Part shown: positions 25,291-37,572 of the stretch, in pieces
How positions within the stretch are numbered: position 1 is the first letter of the stretch
Layout of the letters: every line of letters starts with the position of its first letter
NCBI RefSeq assembly: GCF_040802235.1
Contig: NC_133174.1
Span: 85,210,647-85,274,646, forward strand
DNA: 64,000 nt
Direction of reading: 5' to 3'
Source of the DNA: Manis javanica
Lineage: Eukaryota > Chordata > Mammalia > Pholidota > Manidae
Made by a program: the position numbers and the translations under genes
The notes under the pieces: generated by a model
What the model was told of the DNA's origin: nothing
Database searches by the model: none
The model's input: the letters and a program-made list of their open reading frames with translations, nothing else

Positions 25291-25799
25291 TCCACTGTTC
25301 ATGCTCTCAGCCTTAAGAAATATAATTTATAAATATTCATAATGAATATTACTGGGACTATTAATACAAAGAGATAAAATAGTTATTTTTCAGAAAAAAA
25401 ATTATTATTGAATAGAAACTAAAGTTAAAACTTCAAATATTGATCCATGAAAAATTAAACTTCATAGAAATCAAAACTAAATACCAACAACAAAGGCTAA
25501 AACTGTACATAGTTTAATTTTCACTATATAAACAACATATCAAGGTCTTGACATGGTTAAATGAACTTTATTTTTGAAATCACTTTCTTTTTTAAAATTC
25601 GTGCATGTAGATATGATTTTGATTAAAACTGTAAGACTTTTAAACTTGAAGCCAAAATATTCATGTGTCGAAAGAATAAAGTCTAACATCTATTCAATTG
25701 AAATATAGGATCAAACCTTTTATTCTTCAGCTTTATGTTCCCAAATACCGTTTGTTGTGCTATGATTAAATTTTTCATATGAAGCCCTAAAGCAGTTAC

Positions 25800-25950
25800 T
25801 CATCTGTATGCTAGACTAAAACATAAACTTTTTGAAGGGAGGGGAAATATTACCTTTTTTTTCCCACTGTATCTTCAGTATTCTAACAAAGTGCCTAGCA
25901 TATAAAAAATACACAGTAAATATTTCCTAAATGTATGACAGAATGAATGA
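25800..25950 (+). repeat. L2 3' end
   Basis: Contains ataaactttttgaagggagg, cactgtatcttcagtattct, aaagtgcctagcatataaaa and atgacagaatgaatga, the ordered L2 tail. It may belong to the same L2 as 25125-25290. Confidence 0.65.
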
Positions 25951-26206
25951 GTTAAAGGAACATTCAGGCACTATTTGCACCAAGTCAAAAATTTAAGAGT
26001 TCAAGTGTAATGGATATAGTACATAGGAGTAGAGAGGGGATTAAAAGGAAGGAGAGTACTGAGGAACAAAATGGGTAAAGGAGTTGGAAACAGTGTGATG
26101 GGATTTGAATATCATTCCCAGTAGTTTGGACATAAATTTGTATGCACTGAGGAAGTACTGAGTTTTTGTTTCTTAAGAAGAGAGAAAAATGTTCAAAGGC
26201 ATTATA

Positions 26207-26425
26207 GCAAGGATTGACAAACTGTGACCTATGGGCTCATTCTAGCCTGCTGTTTCTCGTAAATAAACTTCTATTGGAATGAACACACCCATGCTCACAG
26301 GTCTATTGCAGCTTTAGCACCTTAACATTAAAGATGAGTAACTGCAACTGAGACTGTGTGGCCCACAAAGCCTAAAATATTTACTATCTGGCCCTTTATG
26401 TAAAAAGTTCATCAACTCTTAATCT
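26207..26425 (+). mobile_element. hAT-type non-autonomous DNA transposon (MER20-like)
   Basis: Contains ttgacaaactgtgacctatg, cgtaaataaacttctattgg, ggcccacaaagcctaaaata, tttactatctggccctttat and ends in an inverted form of its start (aaagttcatcaactctt). The layout is that of a common ~220-bp hAT fossil. The exact family name is from memory. Confidence 0.65.
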
Positions 26426-27441
26426 GTAGATCATCTCTTACAAAACAAATAATTGAAAAGAAAAGATAGATACATATCCTAAAATATTGGTTCTTCCATT
26501 TATTCAGTCTTAAAGTGATATTTAAATGCTCTTTTCATATTAAAATTTTGCATAAAGTTAGGCCATCATAATCTGGGACTTCAGTAATAGGTGCTTTGGT
26601 ATGCTGGTGTTCAGTATTCTATAGTTCCCTCCATTTATGCTTTACAATTTATTTTGGTGGTTTTTTGGTTCTGTTTGCAAATGTGATCTTTTTATTTTCT
26701 ATTTAACTTTGCTTTGATGGTATCTGGAAATAAAACTGAAAGTTAATGATCTTAATACTGGCCAAAATGATGAACTCTCTTATTAATTATAATAGCTGTT
26801 AGTTAATGCTCTTGAACTTTCTAGATAAAAGATCTTATTGTTTGCAAATAGTGACAATTTTGTACTTTCCTTTCCTATTTTTATGCCTATCTTTTCTTTT
26901 ATTAATGTATGCACTGGAAAGAAAAGATTGGGGAAAGTACACTACTCCTCTTAGGCAATGTAAATCATATGAAATGTTGGTGTCTTGGTATCTTTTTAGA
27001 ATTTAACTGAGAATAGTTACATATATTTCGTCTGCTCTTAAACTCCACAAATCTACATAGAGTTTTGATCATTTATCTCTCATGCTGATACAAAATTAAT
27101 CTGAGGAATACTAGGGATAAAAGTTCCATCTCAAGGAAAATTTCTCTGTCTTTCGCTCTGACCTTTGCCCTGTTCTCAGAAATCTTTTCTGATATGGACA
27201 TATGAATAGCAGATTAGCAATCTTAATCTTCTGTGACTTGAATCCTATTAGAGCCTAGGGTTTTAAAACTCAAAAACTTGGGTGTTGCCTCTTTTTTTTT
27301 CTATCTTCATTCCATCTGCTTATATAGTCCATTTTCCTAAGCAATGGAAGTTGAATGTCCACCTGAGAAACAGCAGAATTAGAGAAGAAAACAATTACAT
27401 AATGTTAGTACTTCAAGAATGCTAACCTGACACAATTACAC
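26426..27441. other. AT-rich sequence, nothing recognised
   Basis: Left flank of the plus-strand L1; no gene or repeat recognised. Confidence 0.45.
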
Positions 27442-27457
27442 AACAAGGAATGAATAA
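27442..27457. repeat. Target-site duplication, left copy (L1-E)
   Basis: aacaaggaatgaataa, repeated exactly at 29635-29650. Confidence 0.92.
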
Positions 27458-29290
27458 CTTTTATTCAACATAGTTCTGGAGGTCCTAGCCATGACAATCA
27501 GAAGACACAAAGAAATAAAAGGCATCCAGATTGGTAAGGAAGAAGTCAAAATGTCCCTGTTTGCAGATGACATGATATTGCATATAAAAAACCCTAAAGA
27601 ATCCACCCCAAAACTATTAGATCTAATATCTGAATTCAGCAAAGTTAAGGGATACAAAATTGATACACAGAAATCTGTTGTATTCCTACATACTAATGAT
27701 GAACTAGCAGAAAGAGAAATCAGGAAAACAGTTCCATTCACAATTACATCAAAAGAATAAAATAGCTAGGAATAAACCTAACCAAGGAAGTGAAAGACCT
27801 ATACCCTGAAAACTACAAGACACTCATGAGAGAAATTAAAGAAGATACCAATAAATGAAAACACATCCCATGCTCATGGATAGAAGAAGTAATATTGCCA
27901 AAATGGCCATCCTGCCTAAAGCAATCTACAGATTCAATGCAATCCCTATCAAACTACCAACAGCATTCTTCAATGAACTAGAGCAAATAGTTATAAAATT
28001 CATATGGAACCACAAAAGACCCCAAATAGCCAAAGCAATCCTGAGAAGAAAGAATAAAGCAGAGGAAATTATGCTCCCTGACTTCAAGCTCTACTACAAA
28101 GCTACAGTAATCAAGACAATTTGGTACTGGCACAAGAACAGACCCATAGAACAATGGAACACACTAGAGAGCTCAGATATAAACCCAAGCATACATGGTC
28201 AATTAATAGACAATAAAGAAACCATGGATATACAATGGAGAAATAACAGCCTCTTCAACAGCTGGTGTTGGCAAAACTGGACAGCTACATGTAAGAGAAT
28301 GAAACTGGATTATTGTTCAACCCCATACACAAAAGTAAACTCAAAATGGATCAAAGACCTGAATATAAGTCATGAAACCATAAAACTCTAAGATAAAAAC
28401 ATAGGCAAAAATCTCTCTCGACTAAACATGAACAACTTCTTCATGAACATATTTCCCCAGGCAAGGGAAACAAAAGCAAAAATGAACAAGTGGGACTATA
28501 TCAAACTAAAAAGCTTCTGTACAGCAAAGGACACCATCAGTAGAACAAAAAGACATCCTACAGTATGGGAGAATATATTTATAAATGACACATCTGATAA
28601 GGGGTTGATATCCAAATTATATAAAGAGTTCATGCACCTCAACAATCAAAAAGCAAATGAGCCAATTAAAAAATCAGCAGAGGAGTTGAATAGACAGTTC
28701 TCCAAAGATGAAATTTAGACGGCCAACAAGCACATGAAAAGATGCTCCACATCACTAATCAGCAGAGAAATGCAAATTAAGACCACAATGAGATATCACC
28801 TCACATCACTTAGGATAGCCACCATCCAAAAGACAAACAACAACAACTGTTGGTGAGGATGTGGAGAAAGGGAAACCCTCCTTCACTGCTGGTGGGAATG
28901 TAAAGTAGTTCAACCATTATAAGAAGCAGCATGGAGGTCCCTCAAAAAACTAAAAATAGAAATACCATTTGACCCAGGAATTCCACTCCTAGGAATTTTC
29001 CCTAAGAATGCAGCAGCCCAGTCTGAAAAAGACAGATGCACACCTATGTTTATCACAGCACTATTTACAATAGTCAAGAAATGGAAGCATCCTAAGTGTC
29101 CATCAGTAGATGAATGGATAAAGAAGATGTGGACATATACACAAAGGAATACTATTCAGCCATAAGAAGAAAACAAATCCTACCATTTGCAACAACATGG
29201 ATGGAGCTAGAGGGTATTATGCTCAGTGAAATAAGCCAGGCGGAGAAAGACAAGTATCAAGTGATTTCACTCATCTGTGGAGTCTAAGAA
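27458..29290 (+). pseudogene. L1-E ORF2 C-terminal half, broken
   Basis: L1 ORF2 normally encodes endonuclease, reverse transcriptase and a C-terminal Cys-rich region in about 1,275 residues. Only the part from the RT catalytic region onward is here. Open pieces lie at 27491-27760 (contains the FADD catalytic box), 27855-28391 and 28428-28718, separated by frameshifts and stops. The zinc-knuckle-like region near 28840-28930 lies outside the longer frames. The lack of endonuclease and RT N-terminus plus several lesions make it non-functional. Confidence 0.9.
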
Positions 29291-29634
29291 CAATGAAAAA
29301 ACTGAAGGAACAAAACAACAGTAGACTCACAGAACCCAAGAATGGACTAACAGTTACCAAAGGGAAAGCGACTAGGGAGGATGGGTGGGAAGGGAGGGAT
29401 AAGGGGGAAAAGGGGCATTATGATTAGCATGTATAATGTAGGGGCCAAGAACATGGGAAAGGCAGCATAACACAGAGAAGACAAGTAGTGATGCTACAGC
29501 ATCTTACTGTGCTGATGGACAGTGACTGTAAAGGGGTATGTGGTGGGGACTTGATAATAGGGGGAGCCTAGTAACCATAATGTTGTTCATGTAATTGTAC
29601 ATTAATGACAGCAAAATTAAAAAATACGAAAAAA
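27458..29634 (+). mobile_element. 5'-truncated LINE-1 (L1-E)
   Basis: About 2.18 kb, starting inside the ORF2 reverse-transcriptase domain and ending in the family 3'UTR and an A-rich tail (29610-29636). A perfect 16-base TSD surrounds it. It is the only long plus-strand copy of the young L1 family in the window. The 5' truncation left no promoter, ORF1 or endonuclease. Confidence 0.93.
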
Positions 29635-29650
29635 AACAAGGAATGAATAA
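29635..29650. repeat. Target-site duplication, right copy (L1-E)
   Basis: Exact 16-base copy of 27442-27457, directly after the A-rich tail. Confidence 0.92.
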
Positions 29651-30599
29651 GCCTTCAAGAAAATGGTTATTACTACAAAAAACCTGATCTGTGGCATCTA
29701 AATGAAATGCAAAAGAAGCTCACAGATATAATCAAATTGAAACTGAATTCAACCACTAATATTGACTAAAGCACAAACAATAAATCAAAACATTTAAACC
29801 CAAATGCAAAAATGGAACTAGATATTGAAGTCTTTTGACTTTATATAACAAGGAACACTAGAGGGCTACTTGGATTTCAGGAGGCAAGAAAAAGGATTAT
29901 GTGTTTCATGTTAGAACAGTGGTCTAAATAGGTACTGAAGATGAATATCAGTCCATCTTTCATACTTACAAAGACTCCTGACCAATTGATTAAAAAAATC
30001 AATGTACAAACACCTAGAGGATTTCAGGTTGTTAAGTGGCAAACAAAATGGATTTATTTTAAAAGTCAAACCACAATTAAAAGGACTGTTATTCTCTGAC
30101 CTTTTATATAGGGAAATGATGCTGCAAGTTTACTGCCGGAATGCTTCCAACATGCCTGCACACAAAATACTAGCAAGAAAAATTGTCACTAGGCTGGACC
30201 CTAAAGATGATTTCTGACAGTGTTACTTCGCAAGAATGTAGGTAGGACTTTTTGACAAAAGAGGGGACCTTCCAACTTTTCTTTTATTTAATAAAATAAG
30301 ATGAATCAATAATGGTTTAACATTAGAATGTTTTTATCTAGTTTCACAGAAAAGCAATAAGGATGGACATAAAAAAGTATTTTTCAGAAATGAGTATTTT
30401 TAAAACTATTCAAAGTTCAAAAAGTAGACTGTACAATTAATCTACTGGATAACGTTTCTTTAATAAGATACTGCTTTTTTGAAAAGTAGGGAATGGAATA
30501 TCGAAGGCAATTTTTTTAGTCTTATTTCACCCCTCTAAGTCTCAAAAATTGACAAGGCATGGGTGTAAGGAAAGAAAGATTAAGATTGCAGGGTTACTC
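29651..30599. other. AT-rich sequence, nothing recognised
   Basis: Right flank of L1-E. No repeat or gene recognised. Confidence 0.45.
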
Positions 30600-31211
30600 A
30601 CTGCTTGCATTAAGCAAATATCAAGGCTGATAGTGCAAAATATTCCCCTCCTCTCTGTGGCCCTATCACATGACTCTTCTTTAGCCCAAGGGGAATCAAA
30701 CTGAGATAGGGACCATGGGTGTAGTCAGAATAGGGAGAGAGCCTCTGGAAAAAGCAAGGCAAGATATTTGCAGTCAGAGCAATGTAACTACATGCAAGGA
30801 AACCCCCTACCAAAACTCTGTGTTAAACATTAAGCTCTAGAGTCATTCTTCAGTGAGATCAGTTGATACTTCCCAGATAAAGGAAAATAGCCCATGTTTT
30901 TTTATTATGCTAATTGTTTGTAATCACATGTAAGATTCACTTTAGCATGCTATAATATCTCATCAAGGACAAACACCCTAAGGCCACTTTTAACAAGTCC
31001 ACACACTAAGCCCTTTATCAGTTTCCCCAAATCCTCAACTGTTTATAAATTCCCTAGACAATGCACCACCCTGGGCTCTCTTGCCCCTTCCTGGCCTGAG
31101 CCAGGCGCTCTTTCCTATCACTTTATTTCTAAATAAAAGCCTTTTCCCTGGCTCTCCTACCTTTGGTGTTTGCTAAGTTCATTCTTTGACTCTGCAAACA
31201 AGAACCCGGCA
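30600..31211 (+). repeat. Solo LTR, class I ERV-like
   Basis: Shows tttataaattccctagacaa (TATA region), AATAAA in tttctaaataaaagcctttt, and the U5-like end tttgctaagttcattctttg ... aacccggca. The U5 wording is close to that of the LTR at 34450-34870. There are no retroviral genes beside it. The left end is approximate. Confidence 0.65.
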
Positions 31212-32149
31212 TCAAAACCAAGATATGTGTAGAAGGTCAATAAACAGGACCAACCTTAGTAAAATGTATGAAGTAGTTAGGTTACCTGACACTCTCCCAG
31301 AGTCATTTCCTTTCCTTTTTTCACTCACTTTTCTTGCCCAAGTTCACAAGGTATTCCAGGCTAGCCTGTTTTGTAGAAAAGCATATGCTAAAATTATTGA
31401 GTGAAAAATTAGTGGCTCCTGACTTGCCTATCTGATATTAGTATTTTAAAGGAGGGCATTAAGAAGATGAAATCTGATTGTAGAGGCACTCATAGGCTAG
31501 GTTACATCCTACAACACAAGAAAGTGTGTACCTGATGATGGAAAAGAGTTTTGACATCATCCCTTGTACTTCCATTTCTGTCACATCTCAAATACACATT
31601 CACCATTCTCCGTTATAATCTATAGGAATGATCAAAGGCAGTTTAAATTTCAATACACAGTTAAGAAAACCACCTAAATATTTAAATCCAAATGTTTAAA
31701 AATTATGCAGTCATAGTAAATCAATCATTTAAAAATATTTCAGGTCATGGGAAAATATCAGTGGGAAAATATTGATAGTATTACATATGAAAATGCAATC
31801 CACAAAAGCATATTCAGTAAAATTTCAATTTTGATAAGACATTGTTAAAATCAAAATTAATTTACATGTGCAAATATAAAAGCTTAACAGAAATATATTA
31901 ATATGTTTAGTAGTATTTAACAGTGCAACTTTGTGGTTACACCAGAAAATGAGAGGGAAATCTGCAGAGATACTACTCCTAATTGTGTTTCTTTTATTCA
32001 TGAAGATGACTATAATGGGGTTTGCTTTTATTCCATAAATTGATGAATGTTTTCTTTTTAATACACCATAGCTTATGCCACTTTACTAGATACAGACTAT
32101 TCTTTTTGTCCTTGGCATCAAATGGTTGAATCCAAAGAGTTACCAGGTT
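31212..32149. other. AT-rich sequence, nothing recognised
   Basis: No repeat family or coding signal recognised. Confidence 0.4.
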
Positions 32150-32880
32150 TGCTATTTGTTTTATTTTTAATATCATATTTTTCTCATTATAAAGGTAATA
32201 TGTGTTTATTTCAAAAAATTTGGGGAAAACAGAAATGTGCTCAGATCTCACCTGCAATTTTACCACCTGGGGATCACATTGTTAGCATTTAATGCATCTG
32301 TATCCAGTCTTTATTCTATGTATATGTTACACTAGCAGTAATAATTATATAGTTGCATATATGTGTATATGTTTATGTATGTGTATGAATGTATACTACA
32401 AAATTAGGATCATGCAATGTATATCCTTTTTCATCCTGCTCTTTTTTATTAAATATTATATGTATGTGATTTCACATATAAAGACGTGATTATTGGCTGC
32501 AAAGTTTTCTGGAGTATAGCTGTGTGAAATGGCCCCAACTGCTGATCAATTAGTTTCTCTCTAGCTTTTCAGTGTTTTCCAAGATTCTTCAATGAATATC
32601 CTTGTACACAAATATTTACATTTCTGATTATCTCCTTAAGCTTAATATCTGTAAGTGAAATTGCTGAGACATTGGGTATATTTATGTATAACATTTGTTA
32701 TGTTTTGTGAAATTACATTCTAATGTTATCACTATATTCCTTTCAATTTTCTGTGAAAGGCCTATTTCATCAAATCCTTACCAAGATTAAGCATACCGAA
32801 GTTTCCATCATTATGTATCTAATTGAAAACAAATATTTTCTGATTATAATTTTCTTCATTTTGCATTTCTTTGAACATTT
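32150..32880 (-). mobile_element. Ancient L1M fragment (3' part)
   Basis: Reverse-strand old-L1 wording: cattataaaggtaatatgtg, ttaccacctggggatcacat, aggatcatgcaatgtatatc, tcaatgaatatccttgtaca, agtgaaattgctgagacatt. Very diverged with no usable ORF. Confidence 0.65.
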
Positions 32881-33004
32881 TGTCATATTTAGTAGCCATT
32901 TATTTTCATTGTTATGAATTTCCCGTTTGTTACTCAGAAAATCATTTTATAAAAAGCACTCTTCTTTCCCTCCCATTCATCATATATGAGAAAGAGATAG
33001 TGGT

Positions 33005-33110
33005 TTTTGAGGTTTAAATGAATGATGATATGTAAAACTTTCAAAACAGTGGGTATCACATAGTTTATTAAATGTTAGCTATTTTTATTATTATTATTAT
33101 TATTAGGTCA
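33005..33110 (+). repeat. MIR 3' end with an ATT microsatellite tail
   Basis: ggtttaaatgaatgatgata, caaaacagtgggtatcacat, attaaatgttagctattttt, then (TTA)n at 33086-33105: the usual end of a MIR. Confidence 0.7.
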
Positions 33111-33329
33111 TTCATCTTTTCCTTTATTTGTAAGAAGATTTTATGTATTGAGAATGTTCACATTTTATCTGCCATATCTGATGCAAGTATATGTTTCAGT
33201 TAGTTTAATTTGGTTTTGTTTTCTTACTGCATATCATTAAATATATAGAAATTTAAAATTTCTATGTACCCAAATATAATGCAGTCTATTGTGCAGTTTG
33301 TTTTGTTTTACTTAGATGTATAATAAAAG

Positions 33330-33960
33330 ATTAACCTTGTACAGATAAAGGTTTGCACTAAGCAAGGTTTAATCTTTACTCCTGGGAGGTAACCTCTAAG
33401 TCCTTGGAATTGTCCTGCTTGATAAGAATATCTTTGCTTATCTGAAAGCCTTGGGCCATGCCAGATAGTCTATACTAATAATGTGATTTATTGTTGGGGT
33501 TGTGGGTTCAGGCCAGGTGGTATCAATGCAATCTCTGGAGGGGTCAAAGATTGAGGTATCCATGTAGGTAGTCAACCATGTCTGTGTCTGAATGCCAAGG
33601 CTTGGGTGAGCTTCCCTGATTGGTAGTGCTTCATACATATTGTCACATATTATTTCTAGGAGATGTTATCAATGTCCACAGGACCATACTGGGAGAAGAT
33701 AATGAAAAACTAACACATGGAATTCTCCTGGATCCTACCCTATGAGACTTTTCTTATTGCTGCTTTTAATTGGTAAATGTTCACTGTAATAAACTATAAC
33801 TGTGACTATAAAAGCTTTTTGAAGTTCTTGGAGTCTTTGCATATTATTGAACCTGATAGTAGTCTTGGGGAGCTCCGAACTGGCAGTGGATATCAGAAGT
33901 AAGGGTGGTCTTAGGGACTCCAGAATTTTGGAGTAGGAAATATACCTTTTCCACCCTGAA
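33330..33960 (+). repeat. MLT2-like (ERVL) LTR
   Basis: The end reads actgtaataaactataactgtgactataaaagctttttgaagttc then cattattgaacctgatagta and agctccgaactggcagtgga, matching the ERVL/MLT2 U5 layout. Old solo LTR. Confidence 0.7.
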
Positions 33961-34280
33961 TCAAATACAAATTCACATATGCCTAGGTATAGGCTTTTTC
34001 CCACTCTTCATTAATTATATCTGACTCTTTATGTCATCTGTTATTTATTTTGGTACATTTTGTGAAATAGAGACCTAAATTTGTTTTTGTTTACATATAG
34101 TTAGCCAGTTAGTCAGCCCTGTCAATTGACTAAATCATTCTTTACTCATTGATATAAAATGCTTCAATTATCAAATACCAAAATATCTAGGCCTTCTATG
34201 CTATCCATTGAACTATTTTTGTGTTGATCTCATATTATTTTACATATTGCTACTTTATAATATATGTTATTTTTTCCACC
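33961..34280. other. AT-rich spacer, nothing recognised
   Basis: Lies between the MLT2 LTR and the LTR nest; no feature seen. Confidence 0.4.
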
Positions 34281-35161
34281 CCTGTAGCTCTAGGCCAGAG
34301 GGCTTTCCCAGTTCCAGGCAAGTTCACTCTACTTTTGGTGAGACTGAACAACAGCAGAACATTGGGGGTAAGAGGATTTATGCCAAGCTTTATTCTCATG
34401 ATAGCAGTGAGATAAGGAAGCAGGAGGGAATACTCCCTGCCCAGTTAGAGTAGAGTGTGGGCCCTGGAAAAGGACAAAGTCCTACTGAGGCTTCAGGAAT
34501 GTACAGGAATAACAGGGTGTTTAAGGTTGAAACAATGTAACAACGTAGCCCCCCCAACAGGACACAGTGATATGGAACAGCTTGCTGACCATAGTCCTGT
34601 AGGCACATTAGTTTACAATAGGGTAACCTGGTAACCTTTAATGAGACAGGTTAAAACACAGCTAGCATTCTGGCTGAACCTATAGGAAACTAAAAGCTCC
34701 CACTGCAGCAGGCATAAAACCCTAGACACTGAGACCCCATGCGGCAGCCTTTGCCCCTCCCTGCACCTGTTGGGAGTTCCATACTTTCTCTTATCCTGCA
34801 TAAAACTATCTCTGTAAATCTCCTACCTTGTTGGTTCACAAAGTTCATTATTCAACTCCACGAACCCTGGTATCAGCAGGTTGAGCATTAGGATCACGTC
34901 TGCATCTGGCAAGCCTGCATGCAGCAAGCCTGTCTCTGTCTCTGCCTCAGCTCCAGGTTCTGCCTCTACTCCAGATTCTCTGCTGAGCACTGCGTAAAGC
35001 TTTTTATATAGCAGCACAGGCAATAATGGCTTTTTGCCAACACATGTGCAAGCATGAGCCTGTACAGCAAGCTAAGTATTACATCATTGCACTTTCACAG
35101 TGGGTGAGTAGATTAGGATCAGTTGAGGACCCTGGCCATGGACCTTCCATTTCCCCTACAA
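34281..35161 (-). repeat. Solo LTR (minus), interrupted by another LTR
   Basis: The minus-strand reading starts TGTAGGGGAAATGGAAGG (35161), has a CTATATAAAAAGC TATA box (about 35000-35012), then breaks near 34870. It resumes at about 34400 with GAATAAAGCTTGGC (poly(A) signal) and ends GAGCTACA at 34281, giving TG...CA ends. Its opening resembles the LTR at 62028-62520. The middle is a separate plus-strand LTR. Confidence 0.65.
34420..34870 (+). repeat. Plus-strand LTR inserted inside the minus-strand LTR
   Basis: Ends with ctaccttgttggttcacaaa, gttcattattcaactccacg, aaccctggtatca, very like the U5 of the LTR at 30600-31211. An A-rich cctgcataaaactatctctg element precedes it. Boundaries are inferred from where the outer LTR stops and restarts. 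Confidence 0.55.
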
Positions 35162-35224
35162 TGCCTTATTACTGGTTTTGGAATATAATCATTATGCTGA
35201 CATGATAATTACAATAAAGACAAT

Positions 35225-35455
35225 TCTAACATCTAAAATTTATTGGCTACTAAGAGTCCAGTTCTTTTATAAGTGCTTTATGTGTACTAATATATTACAT
35301 GTTCAAAATAGTAAAATGAAGTAGGTATTATTTTTCCCCTAGTTTACACATAAAGAAGCATTAAGAGGATAAGTGACTTGGCAAAGAACACACAGCTAGT
35401 TATGGATAAAACAGATTCAAACCTCAACAGTCTTGCCTTCAGAGCTCTCACTTTA
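35225..35455 (-). repeat. MIR element
   Basis: Reverse MIR: taagtgctttatgtgtacta, gtttacacataaagaagcat, gtgacttggcaaagaacaca, cagctagttatggataaaac. Confidence 0.75.
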
Positions 35456-36714
35456 TATTGTCCTTGGATTTTATTGCCTACTGATTCTTCCAGATGAAAC
35501 CCTTTGCATGACTTTTAGGGCCTTCAGTGCAAGTGTACTCTATTTGAATAATCTCTATTAAAAGCTACCCTTATTTGGCTTGTCTCTGATATCCAGGGGG
35601 CTTGAATGCTATTTACTTTGATTTGAGGATTTTATCTTTCCTAAGCACACACCCTTTCATTTGTTTCACTATTAGAATTTGGGCTAACCAGCTGCTAAAT
35701 TTACCAATTTGAGATGATGGCTCTTCCAGGCCCTATTACCTAAGGAAAAATGGCTTCCATTTTTCTCCTGTTTAAAGAACTAAACTAAAGCACAAAGGAC
35801 ATGACTATATATTCCCTAGCACTCTAATTATGTCAGAAAAATCCAAATCCATTGGCCATAAGGTTATTAAATGACAAGATGCATAGCATCTATGCTTAGA
35901 GAATAGTGCTAAATAGAAACTCTTATGGCACTATGCAAATGTGTGTTCACGGCCTTAGTGTGGTTTCATGTGGGGTAGAGGGATATTGCATATCAGTTTG
36001 AATTCCTTGCAGGATAACACTCTTTGCATTAAAGGGTTAGGGTAGTTAAAACTGTTTCTGTCTTCAGAGTATGAAGAAAGAATGCAGCTGTCAGAGCAGC
36101 AGAGAGCTGATCCCTGCAGAGAGAGCAGAGACAGTATGTTGGTTTGAAGGAGTTTTAGTATTACATGCTCAGTCTATGAATTTACAAATAAATACTCAAA
36201 CCATAACAATGTACTTCAAGAAAGTGCATAACCTGAGACCAAATCTTAATAATAAGCATTATCTACTTAGCAAGGTATGGAAAATCTCAGTGCAAGCAAA
36301 GCCATAAGGACCAAGAACATTTGGAACTCAAAGAAGAAAATTTCAAGCAGACCAGAGCAAGCATCTCCCTACTTATACTAGACGGGCTATTGCCAGAGAC
36401 ATGCATATATCAGAACTCACTGCATATACTTTACCATATATAGCTTTTTCTATATACCAGTATTCATAGCAGTTCATATTAAGTGAGTAGGGGCCTCTGA
36501 AGTATTGAAGAACAGCTCTCGCTATTGTGGTATATAAAGAAGTCCTCTAGGCATGCAGCTACCAGGAAAAGGAAGTAGAATAAAAATGCTGCTGACCAGA
36601 ACAGGCAAAAACTTTTAATTAGTCCCCTTTTCTCACTGCACTCCTTACAAAATGTTGAATGGCTGTATTATACATTGAACTGAAGTGTCTAATACAATCA
36701 CTAGGGTATGTGTC
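35456..36714. other. Unique-looking sequence, nothing recognised
   Basis: No repeat or gene recognised; the left flank of the large L1 nest. Confidence 0.4.
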
Positions 36715-37489
36715 CCTTTTACGGTTTCATGGCTTACATTCAGGTGTTTGATCCATTTCAAGTTTCCTTTTGTGTATGGAGTTAGACCGTAATCCAGTTT
36801 CATTCTCTTACATGTACCTGTCCAGTTTTGCCAACACCGGCTGTTGAAGAGGCTGTCATTTCCCCATTGTATATCCATGGCTCCTTTATCACATATTAAT
36901 TGACCATATATGATGCTTGGGTTAATATCTGGACTCTCTATTCTTTTCCACTGGTCTATGTGTCTGCTCTTGTGCCAGTACCAAATTGTCTTGATTACTG
37001 TGGCTTTGTAGTAGAGCTTGAAGTTGAGAAGCATGATCCCACCCTGCTTTATTCTTCCTTCTCAGGATTGCTTTGGATATTCGGGGTCTTTGGTGGTTCC
37101 ATATGAATTTTAGAACTATTTGTTCCAGTTCATTGAGGAATGCTGTCGGTATTTTGATAGGGAATTCATTGAATCTGTAGATTGTTTTAGGCAGGATGGC
37201 CATTTTGAAAATATTAATTCTTCCTAGTTAAGAGCATGGGATGAATTTCCATTTATTAGTTTCCTCTTAAGTTTCTCTTAAGAGTGTCGTTTTCAGGGTA
37301 TAGGTCTTTCACTTCCTTGGGGAGGTTTATTCCTAGGTATTTTATTATTGTTGATGTAGTTGTGACTGGATTTGTTTTCCTGATTTCTCTTTCTGCTAAT
37401 TCATCGTGATTATATAAGAATGCAAAAGATTTCTGTGTATTAATTTTGTATCATGAAACTTTGCTGAATTCAGATATTAGTACTCATAG
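36715..37489 (-). pseudogene. L1-C ORF2 fragment (RT/C-terminal side)
   Basis: Encodes ORF2 residues around the [29 protein letters not shown] and [15 protein letters not shown] segments, downstream of the RT active site. Split over two frames (36922-37203 and 36645-37034), so frameshifted. The run of ORF2 stops near 36720 (after SHETVK) and unrelated sequence follows, meaning the 3' third was lost. No function expected. Confidence 0.85.
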
Positions 37490-37507
37490 TTTTGGAGTGA
37501 ATTCTTT
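37490..37507. repeat. Target-site duplication, left copy (L1-2)
   Basis: ttttggagtgaattcttt, matching 52074-52091 (ttttggagtggattcttt) at 17 of 18 bases. Both copies are L1-C ORF2 sequence. Confidence 0.85.
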
Positions 37508-37572
37508 TTTTCTTTAGAGAATGGTATTTACTTGTCAAAAAAATTACAAGGTATCATGTTGCATAAGCATTA
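37508..37572 (-). other. Possible short 3' transduction of L1-2
   Basis: Sequence between the L1-2 3' end (poly(T) 37573-37579) and the TSD (37490-37507) that is not L1. It begins at the TSD side with tttttctttagaga, i.e. a second A-rich tail on the sense strand. This is what read-through past the L1 poly(A) site would leave. It is too short to trace by eye. Confidence 0.45.
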
